A stretch of 64,000 bases of DNA from Terfezia claveryi (taxonomy: Eukaryota; Ascomycota; Pezizomycetes; Pezizales; Pezizaceae). Made by a program: the position numbers and the translations under genes. Where the stretch lies: positions 434,001 through 498,000 of the forward strand of contig WHUX01000013.1 of the NCBI GenBank assembly GCA_015179025.1. Direction: 5' to 3'. Below the pieces are notes generated by a model that did no database searches, had not been told where the DNA came from, and saw nothing but the letters and a program-made list of their open reading frames with translations. Numbering within the stretch: position 1 is the first letter of the stretch; each line of letters opens with the position of its first letter. This document shows positions 32,203-43,100 of this stretch, piece after piece.

Positions 32203-35200
32203 CTAGTTTCCATCATGAATATCATTCCATGTATGTAGATCAATACGGTTATTTACAATATATAGCTCTTCATCATGGATCGGGATTAGATGTGCCATGC
32301 CCTCTATGTCCGCAATTCTTATCACATGATCGGTTGATGGCAATCCGACGCGCACCATGCCCTCTGGACCATCTGGCGTTGATGATCCGACTATTGTCAT
32401 TAGTGAAACATGTGCAAGGCGGTACGTATCTTTGGCTGCTATGTCTCGCAGTTTGAACAAAGCATTTAGTCTGGCAGAAACCCTGCCGTCAAGACCACCG
32501 GAAACTTTCCCCTGTGTAGACTTGTGACATCGGACAAACACCCAGTCATGCCTTTCCTCTTGCTTGTGGAATAACTTACCCCCCGTGCAGCGTACATGGT
32601 ATATCATATGTCCATCGCCGTTGAAGGTCGGAACAGCAACTTGAAGTGTGATAAATGCTTCGAGGGGTGCATCCATGAGACGGGCTATGTCTGTTTCAGT
32701 GTCGGATGATTGCCGGTACGGGTACCGGGCAAGATACCTAGCTGTAAGCGTTAATAGGTCAGGTAGATTGTAGTGTGTCTGCAAAGTCTTAAGATCATGT
32801 ATAACTTTTACAGGTAGCCGTCCTTGCAACTTAGTTCTCATGAGCTCTGGGTCAGCGTCGCCGGGCAGATGTAAACTCCGACGGGGGGGAGTAACAATGG
32901 TACGTATTTCATCGGGCATGTTTAGGTTATCACAAATCCATTGCTCAATATTCCTTTCGCGCATGGCGAAACTGTATGCCCATGTGTAAGCGTGAATGAT
33001 TTGGGGCACGGCATTGATATGATTGGTCCGCCGGTATGCGTCTTTCAGGGGCTTATGGGAGACCTCACAGATCTCAGTCGAATATTGCGGAAGTGATCCA
33101 TATTTGGCTATTTGATCCGCAAAATGCGAAATCAAATGCATTTTCGGAAAATTGTAGTGTGCCCCACTGGTCAGCGTGTCATTCACCAAATCTTCATTTT
33201 CTTGTGCCTGATCGTCTTGGAGTTTGCGTCGTTTGGAGGGGGTTGCCAGTTGGGATTCATCCGACGCCAGTTGTCAGTGATATTCTGCACGGAGGTCTTT
33301 AGATGCTACCTTGGCTGAGGCCTTCGTAAACTTTGATGCTCGAAACCGGAGGAACACCTCTTTGTGTTTGTGAAAGTCCTGGAGGTAGTCCCTCATAGAT
33401 TGTATTGTTCCGGGGGTGTGTACCGTGTATTGTGCAATGAGGATGAAGTCCATTAAATATCTAACACACAGGATTGCCTTGTGGCAAGATGCCTTGTGTC
33501 GAGTGGCAATTGCAGGGGCGTCGGTTCTCCGACTTAGTGCAGCCGTGAAGACGGCCAGCAGTACCCATAGCAAATTCCTCATCTCTTTCCCTTGCCATTG
33601 TGTGACCGCACGGTATGCCTTGTTTGGCCTGGTAAACCCCGGGAAAGGGGGCAATCGCGACCATATATGATCGAATATAGTCAGGCGTCCGACATGCCCC
33701 AGGAAGTCCTGGACCCATTTCATCATGTGGGACAGCATCCTGAGATGTAGTGTGTGTAGAGTATCTCCCCGAACCAGAGTATGAGGTTCACAGTCGGGGA
33801 TATGCCAAAGGGCATTGTTGATCCCCTTAACTCCATCAATTTCGAGCACTGTTAGGTTGGACTTGTGGTATGCAGTAGCATACCGGGAGTGTTGCCGGGT
33901 ATCGTAAGGTGTGTCTGGGAGGTCTCCAAATTCGTTTGGGGGGGCAATGCAGACTGGGCATCGATTGGTGAGAATGCCATGAATCATGACATTCTCCATA
34001 TGGTCTGCCAATCAGGCAGAGAGCCTAGGTACGCATTTGCGTACCTTCTCATCACAACATACCATGTCAATCCCTTGCTGACTTTGGGCGTCGGCAAAGG
34101 GACTGAGTATGGAGCTCAGTATCTCATGCGTAACCTGGAGGGCATCCAATTCCTGAGCCTCCATAGGGTTTCCAGGAACTTTAGCAAGGCGTTTAGGGGG
34201 GGTGGGTAATAACGCAATCGGGATCCAAGCGTTCATCGTCGGTTTGTTTCATACGCTGGACTTTATATTCCCTATACTCATGTATAGGGGCCATAATTTC
34301 TTGTCCCCGGAGAAGTTGGTCAGATGTGTCTGGTCCGACGCCAAAAGGACGGGGACCAGTGTAGTGCCGACGGGAATGAGCTGCTGTAAGACTTACGTGT
34401 AAGCAAGGAGGCATAGTAGGATAATTAGGGTACATACCTGTTGATCCCACCACTAGGATGCGGTATTCATCTCCGAATATATTCGCTCGTTATTCGCATT
34501 GAATAACTTGACTGGTTCCCAGACCACATGGGTCACAAATGTTCTCTGCCGCAATAGGTATTTGATACAATCTACTATATTGCGGTAGTAGAAATCCGAC
34601 TTTGGTCTCAGCGCATATTGAACAGATCCTGTGCTCCACTCAGGATCCGCAATCATTTTGTCCATTTGCTTCCACAATGTGTACCCCGATTTGAATGAGA
34701 CACTTGACGTCGGACTGTCGGTGGGTGAGCTCATCAAAATATTGTCCCGGAAGAAATCGTTAATCCTCATTTTTGGGACCTTGCTGAGGGTGAAAAACCG
34801 GGCAAGCATATAATCCCGTGCATTTAAAAACGGATGGAGGTGATTGAATTGGGCCGAGCGCTGATTGACAAATGGATAGTCACGTACAGGCTGTCCAGCC
34901 TGATATCTGTCGGGAAGCCGCCTAGTGACGTCGGTGGTATATGGATGTCCGTCGGCGGGGGGGTAGCAGTGGTTTCGGGAATAGGTTCTGCGTCGGAGTC
35001 ATTCCCGGGTTCTTCGACTTCATCCTGCTCCACCTCAAGCCCGGGTTCTTGGACGTCATCTTGCTCCACCGGCTGGAAATCTTCGTCAAGGTCCTGATCA
35101 TATTCAGGAATGCCTCCATAAGACCCTTCACCTTCAAGAGTTAGCCTGATCAATATCTGCAATGCCTCGGCAAGAAGCCTCACCTTCGTGGGTCAATCCT

Positions 35201-35388
35201 CCACCTGATTGTTCACCTGATTGTTCGAGGTAGGTTTCGGTATTCTGGGGAACGTCAGTTTCCCGACGCGCAACAGGGGTGAATGTCTGGTGTTTGTCCG
35301 GATGTTTGTTCTCTATGTGGTTAGCATATGCTCCCCAACTGGCATACATACGCTTGCACCAGGGACAATGTGTTTTGGGGGGGTTCAT
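32203..35388 (-). pseudogene. Plavaka-type (CMC-related) transposase with C2H2 finger, introns and premature stops
   Basis: The gene starts at an ATG at 35388. Residues 8-29 form a C2H2 finger (CPWCKRMYASWGAYANHIENKH). An intron (about 35132-35181, donor GTGAGG, GCTAAC branch) leads to an acidic Asp/Glu/Pro-rich linker. Then follow RYQAGQPVRDYPF, HPFLNARDYMLARFFTLSKVP, TLWKQMDKMIADPEW, WWDQQ, a GTTLVPVLLASDQTHLTNFS segment, WPLYMSIGNIKSS, a CPVC knuckle and the WQGKEMRNLL region. The end reads YNFPKMHLISHF and VIRIADIEGMAHLIPI, stopping at 32203. These blocks, in this order, are those I know from fungal Plavaka transposases. Stops at TASxWWD (TAG), SSVxNKP (TGA), LSAxLAD (TGA) and EYHxQLA (TGA) all fit C-to-T changes of Gln or Arg codons. 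The join near 34,920 needs an intron or frameshift I could not resolve. Confidence 0.88.
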
Positions 35389-36167
35389 TTTTGAGGTTAT
35401 GTAGTTTCACGTTGTCTTTGATTAGTGGTGAGTGGTGTCGAGGTGAGTTTTGAAGTTGTGCGAGACAGTGTATTTGATATCAAGCTCGTCAGGGATTCGC
35501 CTTGTGCCGTCGGGTTTGGACACCAACTAAGAATAACTAAGTTATGGTTCCTTGGCGAATATAAAATAAAAAGTAAAAAACAGAGTAAGGATCGAACCTG
35601 TGCATTAGGAATTACCACCCGAAAAAATATAATACAAATTGAAACCTAAATCACTACACCACAACCCATAATATGTAACCTCTTATATGATAATTACTAT
35701 ATAGGATGCTACTGCATTAATCTAGTATTCGAAGCAAAGTTGTTTGTGTTATGTATATTGCCGTCTAGAGTAGGTGCGTTTGTAGTTTTGTAGGCCACAC
35801 ACATCCTGAGTTGGCCTAGTGCCGTCGGGTTTGGACATGACCTGGTACTTGCATTACTTTGTCTATGTTTTGAAGTTTGACCACTAACCGTCAATTTCAA
35901 ACGAAGGCCATCGCCGATGTAGTATAAAAAGACCCGACATAGCCTGTATTGTAGTCCCATCATTCCTACGTACAGTATCTACAGAAACTCAGCTACCTAA
36001 CTAGACTACACTGACCTTTGCGTTGACCGCAAACACCAAGATATTGCTTATTTAGGTACATTTCCCTATAAGGTGATCCTCTATTTACCTAAACTCACAC
36101 CCGACGTATAAGGAAGACAACCCGACTAACCCAGACTAGACTAACACGACCCACATTCAACACCAAA
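35389..36167. promoter_or_regulatory. divergent promoter region inside the Plavaka-type element
   Basis: This 780-base stretch separates the minus-strand transposase from the plus-strand genes. It carries a 20-base direct repeat (TGCCGTCGGGTTTGGACA at about 35506 and 35821), a TATA-like AGTATAAAAAGACC at about 35920, and a tRNA-like segment. Use as a promoter for both directions is inferred from position. Confidence 0.45.
35586..35668 (-). ncRNA. tRNA-like relic with A- and B-box motifs
   Basis: On the minus strand, TGGTGTAGTGATTTAGG resembles a tRNA D-arm/A box and AGGTTCGATCC, about 57 bases later, a T-arm/B box. The acceptor ends do not pair and no clear anticodon stem is visible, so it is not a functional tRNA gene. 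It may be a tRNA pseudogene or a SINE-like piece. Confidence 0.35.
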
Positions 36168-37334
36168 ATGGTTACTCCTAAGAACCTAATTCAGAACTCG
36201 AAGACCGACTTGGGGTAGGACACACGAGATGCCGACTACACATCATGGCGCAATGCTGTCAAGGACTATTGTGCCCAATATTCAATTCGAAGTTGGGCCT
36301 CAGCAAGCCAAAATGAGAAAGATGCTCTTATCATTGCTGCTCGCAGCCTAACTGGATTTAGGACTTCTATGAGGAATCGACTGGCCAGTGGGTCCGAGTC
36401 CTACCAAAAGGCACTGGAGGCACTGCTACAAGATTGCCTAAAGAAACGTTCTGAGACATCAAAAAACCTGGCTATCAAGCGTGCTCGAAAGAGGGCACAT
36501 GCTCACGAGAACTCCAACGAAGAAGAAGACATCTCCGACGCCGGCGAAGCTGCAGGGACTGCGGTGGTATTCTGGGTGTGTGATCCTGAGATAGGAGAGC
36601 ATAGGGATATCAACGGGTGGATCTGGGATGAATGGGATAGGAGGAATTTAGTGGTTATTCAGACAAAGACTCTAGACGGGATTTGGGATATGGTCAAAGC
36701 TCATGTTCCTGCCGATAGAAAGGTTCGAGAAATTTTGGGCGCACTCAAGGACCCGAACCCTCCTAACCTCAGCTTTCCTGCTGACTATACTGGTCTCCAT
36801 TCTGACGCGGAGGTGAAGGCATTTTTCCGAATGTCTAAAAGTGACCCAGTACGCCTAATGGTGTTACTCCATTCTGTACCCTCAAGAGCCAATACCCCCC
36901 CCCGAGCCCATCCTTACTTCGAACTTGAGAAGTTTATCCCCCGGAACGAATATGAAGATTTTGCCAAGGATTCTGATGCGAACGTACGCAATGTCGCTGG
37001 GGTCCGTCGGCGTCGGATGCCTACAAGAGACCATACTTTCGAACAACGCAAGTATGAACTCCGTGGAAGAGTGGACCGCCAGCAGGAAACCCTGAGCGAT
37101 ATCAAGAAGGAGCACAAGCACCTCTTCCCAAATGCAGGCATCATCGATTCCGATGATGAGGATTACTGCTACATTCAATGCCTCAAACGGCCAAAAATTA
37201 CCTCTGGTCCGCAACTCGTCAAGGCACGTCAGGTGGTAGCCGTAGGGCGTCGGGCTACTCGATTGAACCGACTCTTGGGCATTCGACGGGTGGTGAGCAA
37301 AGTTCACGGGTTGAACGCAGCCCAATACCATTAG
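36168..37334 (+). CDS. Plavaka-element accessory protein 1 (unknown family; one in-frame TAG)
   Basis: The ATG at 36168 has a good context (CACCAAAATGG). A single TAG at codon 17 (36216-36218, probably from TGG) interrupts it; from there the frame is open to 37334, about 388 codons in all. Translation from a later ATG at 36369 would give 321 aa. The N-terminal part is helical and basic/acidic mixed (TSWRNAVKDYCAQYS, RARKRAHAHENSNEEEDISD). The middle is aromatic-rich (VFWVCDPEIGEHRDINGW, IWDEWDRRN), followed by an AFFRMSKSDPVRLMVLLHS block. The C-terminal third is very basic. I do not recognise the family. Position between transposon ends and downstream of the divergent promoter argues it is element cargo. 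Confidence 0.6.
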
Positions 37335-37820
37335 GAGACGATAAATGCCTAAGAGGATCTTTTTACATGACTTTGGACGTAGGTAGACAGTTTGGGGACG
37401 TCGGTATCATTCTGTTTAGTTGGGTGTTAGTTGGGGTTTTCTAGTCTGGTTGGCATGGATTTTCTAGCGTTTTCGGGATTTTTAGAGTTACTCGGGATTT
37501 TTATAGGTAGTCGGGCTCTTTTGGGGTTAGTCGGGTTTTATTCTAGTAGAGTCGGGAGTTTTTCTAGATAGATGGAACTGTTTTCAAGATAGCAAAGCAG
37601 ACTCGGAAGTTAATAAGTACTATTTGGATCCGCTCTCATTCAAGTTGTCCCCTGTAGCCCAAATTTCCAACTCCTCACGTCCTCTCCTCACCCTCAATAT
37701 CCCCCCACTTGTCATCAACCCATCCCTCTGCACATTCCCATCCCTCTGCACATTCCCATCCCTCTGCATATTTCTGTTCACTCTGCACAACCCCATCCCT
37801 ATTCACATCAACTTTCCATA
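37335..37820. promoter_or_regulatory. spacer and pyrimidine-rich promoter of accessory gene 2
   Basis: About 37390-37570 carries many degenerate GTCGGG motifs in T-rich context. A CT-rich leader with an 18-base tandem repeat (CATCCCTCTGCACATTCC at 37721, 37739 and, diverged, 37757) leads to the ATG at 37821. CT-rich leaders are common in fungal promoters. Confidence 0.5.
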
Positions 37821-39403
37821 ATGTCACGACGCCCAGGCGAAAGTTCACAGTGTGTTACACGACAGCAAACAATTCCTTCATATGACGCGGAGGACGAAGA
37901 GGACGAAGATGAGGAGACTGTTCTTTAGCCTCCTCATATAGCACTGTCCTCAAAACGACATGCGGCGTCGGATGGGACACGCCCCGCGAGGAAACTGTGT
38001 ATCCAATACGCTCCTTCACAGACTTCGAGTTCCAGGCTGCAAGTAAGTACCACCTCACATCTAGATCCATGAGTCCAGCTAACTCCAATGTACATAGTCC
38101 TCCCCACCGGCACCCCCTGCTAGCAGAAGGCGGCTTTATACTCACACTGAGTCCAGTGTGAGTAATTTGCCCAGTGATGGGTTTAACTTTGACTCCGAGA
38201 CACCCCAGGAACAACAGATAGACCTGACGGTCAACAAGCCCTCTCGCGTCGGGCCGCGATCCAGGTCGTTTTTCGCTATCCCAGACGAGTACAAGGAACT
38301 CACCTCGCGAGCGGCCGAGCATGTGCGCTTTTATACTTTATTCGGAAATCCAATGCTAAATGCGGAGGAAATCCAACAATTGTTATCAGTAGCCTGGCTC
38401 AAAGCTCAAGAGGAAACTAGAGAAAAACTGAAACGCATGAAAACGGCAAATGCCTATGTATGTACTCTTCCCTGTCTGCAACGTCGGATGCTATTCTAAA
38501 CTATCACAGCTGCATAGCATACATTCGCGAACTCGAGCACACCTTGTTTACGAATGTAAACATAGTATTGTCGAGCTTTTCGCCTTGAACCACCTACCTC
38601 AACACGAGATAGCTGAGCGGGTGAAGTACCTGTTATTTCAGGATCGGTTCATTTGCAGAGAAGATGGCCGGGAGGTAAGCCTTCCTTCTGGCGTCGGAGG
38701 TCTGACATGACTAACACTTATACAGGCCCACCAGAGGCATTTCCATGCTAACGAAATCACGGAGATCATCTTCCGTAAATATTTCTCAAATATGAAAATG
38801 CGTGGGAACTCGGATGATACCTTCTTTGATTCGATCAATGAAGTGTTCATCTGCCTAGTCACCTCTGCCATGCGTCATTGCCTAAAGGCATGGACAACCG
38901 GGGTGTATGTTGAACCCCCAAGTACAGGGAATTTCAGATACGATACAACCGTCAGTAAGTATTTCTCACCCGACGAAGGGAGCACACTTTCTGACGTGTA
39001 TAGCAACCTACAAACGGTTTATAGCCACCTGGAATGCCCACCCCCGGAAAGTACGTGTGCTCCTCTTGGCTGCAATCAAGGCAGATATAGGCGCACGTTT
39101 GGCCGCCACACAGCAAAACGGTTCACTGGAATCAGACCAACCTCTGCGAATCAGCAATACCTCGGTCTTTGAAGCTGAGCTTGTTCAAGAACTTGCCGAG
39201 CTTGCAAAATCAAAACACCTCAGCCGACAATGGATTCCCGACGTACTTCAGCACAAGAATAATGCGGTTGAAGATGAAACTACCTCCGTTGGTAAGTTTT
39301 ACGTCTTTCTATGCTTATAACCATTCAGACAAGGCTAACTATCTTGGATGGGGAAGCTCAAGAATGCGACGATGATTACGAGACCGACGATGAAGATAGA
39401 TAA
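37821..39403 (+). CDS. Plavaka-element accessory protein 2, DUF6532-like (six exons, one in-frame TAG)
   Basis: Proposed exons: 37821-38042, 38098-38457, 38510-38674, 38726-38954, 39004-39291 and 39357-39403. All introns are short GT-AG, several with CTAAC branch points, and all junctions keep the frame; the last acceptor is one of two options, chosen because it yields an acidic tail (ECDDDYETDDEDR). A TAG at codon 36 (37926-37928, probably from CAG) is the only stop. The N terminus is polar and acidic. The core has RAAEHVRFYTLFGNPMLN, RTRAHLVYECKHSIVELF and HFHANEITEIIFRKYF, then LVTSAMRHCLKAWTTGVY. This pattern (helical segment, H-x-x-I-x-x-x-I-x-x-x-x-F, then A-x-x-x-x-L-x-x-W-x-x-G) resembles the DUF6532 family as I remember it from fungal genomes. 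Molecular role unknown. Confidence 0.6.
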
Positions 39404-39966
39404 CCTTGACAGATAAGTGGAAGAATATGATGGAAGTTATGAGGTAGCAGTGCTGGGGCTTATTATGTCTTTTGCTATTTTTTTTTTGCTATATTTTTTT
39501 ATTTGGTGAATTTTTTTTTTCGATAAATACGATTTTTTTTAGGCATGGATTAGCAAGCTAGAATTCAAATATGAAATAATTCCAATTTCAAGTAAAATAG
39601 ATCCAGGGTTCACCCGCTTGCATTGCCGACGTACAATGTCAGGGAGCCCGCATTGTAGACGTCAGATCGGAGCAGGCCAGAGTTGAGGAAGAGCACCCAT
39701 TTGCGCAAACGTTGAGGAAGAGTAGTCAATAAACTTACTTCGTTGGGGACGAAAGTAGTGAGTGCGACAGCGTCATAGACGCTGCTCCAATTCAGAATGC
39801 CGTCGGTGATGCACGTACAATCGACAAATACTTCAAGGACGTGAGTCCATAGACCAAATGCGTCGGGAGGAACGTTACATTAGCCTTACGTCCGAGACGC
39901 AAGGGGCACCCGCCAAAGATAAGCCTTGCGTCCAGGGCGCAGGCGTGCCTGCTAAGGGTAAGTCCA
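39404..39966. other. non-coding right part of the Plavaka-type element
   Basis: A poly-T-rich block (39475-39540) follows accessory gene 2. Then comes a region with scattered CGTC/GACG motifs leading into the right subterminal repeats. No gene is supported. Confidence 0.5.
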
Positions 39967-40124
39967 GCGTCCCAGGCGTGGGACCACCGTCCGAGTGCGT
40001 CCCAGGCGTGGGACCACCGTCCGAGTGCGTCCCGACGCTAGCCCACCGAACGGTTGGCGTCCTGATTGTAAGTTCCTGTCCTATGCGTCCTGTGCGTCCG
40101 ACGCACAGGAAGACACATGACGCG
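39967..40124. repeat. right subterminal repeats of the Plavaka-type element
   Basis: A 30-base unit (GCGTCCCAGGCGTGGGACCA then CCGTCCGAGT) is tandemly duplicated at 39967-39996 and 39997-40026. It is followed by CCTATGCGTCCTGTGCGTCC, shared with the left end, and TGACGCG at the TIR. Confidence 0.85.
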
Positions 40125-40143
40125 AATATTTTTTTTGCTGATG

Positions 40144-43100
40144 TTGTAGCCCATCATACTTTGTCGAGTACAAATACTGCAAGACCTGGAGGGCTGTCTG
40201 GTAGTGCTTCAGGGTATGATCCTTGGTCCTTTGTCTTAACAAGTTGACATGAATCGAGATCTTGGGTCTCGTCATTCGAGCGATAAAGAGTAACCCCCCT
40301 ATTACTGACTGGTATTTTGCCACTTCCTCGTGGCTTCTGTCGCTGGTGTATTACTGTGCATCTAGCGGCAGAGATCGCTTTCCTCCCCAAACACCATGTT
40401 GATTGATCTGGAGTAAGAAGCTTTTCGTCATTGATTCTATGAGGCGAGTTTGTGTTAGTACAACTTATTCTTTTGACCAATGCAACTCCATCCCAAGCAT
40501 GTTCAAAGGTTTTTCTCGCTTATCCAACTCGACTCTTCCTTCAATATCTCTTTCTATCTTATCGAGATCTTCTTCCGTAGAAGTGATTCCAAGGAGGTCA
40601 TCAACATAAGTCCCAATAATAGTGTCGTGGCTTCGGGTAGTGTAGGTTCCTTCATCTCCTATACACTGGTATATCTCGAGTGTGGAGAGAATATCGTAGA
40701 GGGTTTTGAACTATTCGTATCCTGCTTGCTTTAAGCCATAGAGGGCTTTATCGAGCTTCCAGTATTCGACCTCTTCTTCTTCATTTATATCTGTGATGTA
40801 GACATCATATTTAAAGAGAGCTTGTAAGTATGCAACTACAACATCTTATTGGCAGATTGCCCAATCTTGGTGAAGGGTGATGACCAGGAGGATTTTGAGC
40901 ATTTCAGGACGCATCATTTGTGCATAGGTTTCGTTGTAGTTGACACCTGCTTCTTGGGTGAATCCTCTCCCAACCTTGTAAGCTTTGTATTTTTCAATCC
41001 TTCCGTCTGCTTTTCTTTTGACTAGGTATATCCATTTGGTGTCAACAATCCGTGTTCCTTCGGGGATTTCGGATTTATCAATCTTTGTGTATACCCCATA
41101 TCGATTCAATTGCTCTCGTTCTTTAGCTCGAGCTTTAGCCCATTCTAAGGCTTATGGAGAGTTGTGGGCTTGCTCATTGGTTGGGTGATCCAGATCAGCT
41201 TCTACTGCGAATATCTTCCTCCGGACTGGCTGTTGCTCTGATTTCCTGCTACCGACCATGCTTTCCCAATCTCGAGTAGTCTTTCTAGGCCTCTTTATTG
41301 GAGGTGGTGCCATGGGTTGGGGAACTGGTATTGGTGATGTTGGGTCTTCCAGAATAATGTCATTTTCCCTAGGCCCTTCACTAGGGGCTTCATCCGGAGA
41401 TTCTAAGCTGCTAGTCTCCAAACTTTCTATAGGGACTAGCCAGAGAGCAAGCTTAATCTGACTAGTATCTGTTCGCACCTGGTAGCTCTTAAATCTTTCT
41501 GTATAACTAATTATATTGGCTTTATAGCTTCTTGGAGAGAGCTTATCGGAGATGTCGTAGTTAAAACAGAGGACTCGCTATCAGAATGGTCTTAGCTTTG
41601 TTCACTCGGCCTCCGGGTCCTTTTTGAGCATGATTTCGATAGAGGTTTTTCCTTGAAGAGTTTTGTGGGGAATCCGTTTTTTCGTATAGGCTGCCCAGCT
41701 CGAAGCTTTGTCCCACAGGCCTTTAGGTAGAGTTGACCCTATTAGAGCAGTCCTACTCATAGTAAGGATTGTTCGGTTTGCTCGTTCGATTATAGCATTT
41801 GTTTCACTATGCTTTGGGATAGTTTCTTTAGAGGCTATACCTCGTTGCTTTAGTTCTTCTTGAAGCTCATTGTTGCGGAATTCTCCTCCCTAGTCTGCTT
41901 GGATTTGGCTGACTCGTAGGGTTGTGGCTGCTTCCAGTTTGTTAATTATTTCAATTAATGCTTTTCCAGTCTCGCTCTTCTTTCGAAGGGGCTGTACAGC
42001 TATATACCGGCTAAAGTCGTCCACGATCACTAGCAGATATCAGTATTGTTTGCTAGGTGTAGGAGGTTCGATTGGTCCGACAAGGTCTACATGGACCCGT
42101 TCTAGAAGTCAGTTTGTTCGGATCTGTAGATCTTTAGGCTACTTGAGTGTAGCCGGTTTGGTGGCCTTCTCTTGTTTACACGCCTTGCATCGGATCTTCT
42201 CTTTCTGATCCTTCGGGTATTCAGGGAGAGTTTTAAGGGTATTATAGGAAATGTGTCCATACCTTTCATGTAGGCTGATTGCAGCTTCTTTTTCCTTAAT
42301 CCTTTTTATTCCTGCTCCCTTCCAGTTTTCAGTTGTATTCTTAGGCTTGATCCACATCCTATCAATATCTCGATCCATTTTGTAGAGTACCTTTCTTCCT
42401 GTTTTTAGCTCTACCTTGCCCTTTTTTTCTTGCATGATGAAGTCCTCTGGCATCCGAAGGCTGCTAATAATGTTGCTGTATGTGGGATCATATAAGCATT
42501 GCTCGTGACAGATGTTTCAGCTATTGTGTCTGAAGACTAGAGTTCCTATAGTATGGCAAATGGACTCGGTCTGGTCGTGGGCGGATACTTTAATACTGAG
42601 GTTGTGTTGGACATTGGTAAGTCAGTCATATTCATTGGTTGTGTGGTGGGTGGCTGCTGTATCGTACTCATAACATCCATCTCATCCTACCTTGGTCTTC
42701 CCAATCTGGACAACCTTGATAGTGACTCCTTCTTCATCAGTTTCTTCATTGTCAGAGTCTTCCTTCTTAGCCTTCTTAACCTTTCTTTTCTCGTATTTTT
42801 TGGTAAAGCACTCGGCTTCTGTATAGTTTAGCCCCTTCTATCCTTTGCTGATGCAGTAATCACATCGTTTGCTATTATCTCATTGATTGCGTCCTCTGCC
42901 AGCTCCTATTTTGAGCACTACTGGGTTTTGTACCGATTCTCCAGCGTTATCTCCCCTCCTCTTCCCTTTTTGCCTTCCTGGGACATATGTTTTGAGATGT
43001 GTAGTAATATCTCCATAGGTAAGTCCACTCTTCATCTGGATATTTTCGATAAGAGTGTTGTAGTAGGGCAGAAGAGTGGCTAGTAGAAACGTTCCTTTGG

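Larger units (their letters stand above)
31865..40143. mobile_element. Plavaka-type DNA transposon (8,279 bp) with three genes, inserted in copia
   Basis: The ends are imperfect inverted repeats of about 25 bases, both starting CATCAGCAAAAA and reaching GCGTCA (31865-31889 and 40143-40118). They are flanked by TT (31863-31864 and 40144-40145). Taking out the element and one TT restores an unbroken copia frame (YSTKYDGLQ joined to LKKPEANEL), which fixes the boundaries. Subterminal regions are packed with GCGTCC and GGACGC, including palindromic GCGTCCGGACGC, probably transposase-binding sites. The cargo is a degenerate Plavaka-like transposase on minus, and two genes on plus with their own promoters. 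Confidence 0.93.
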
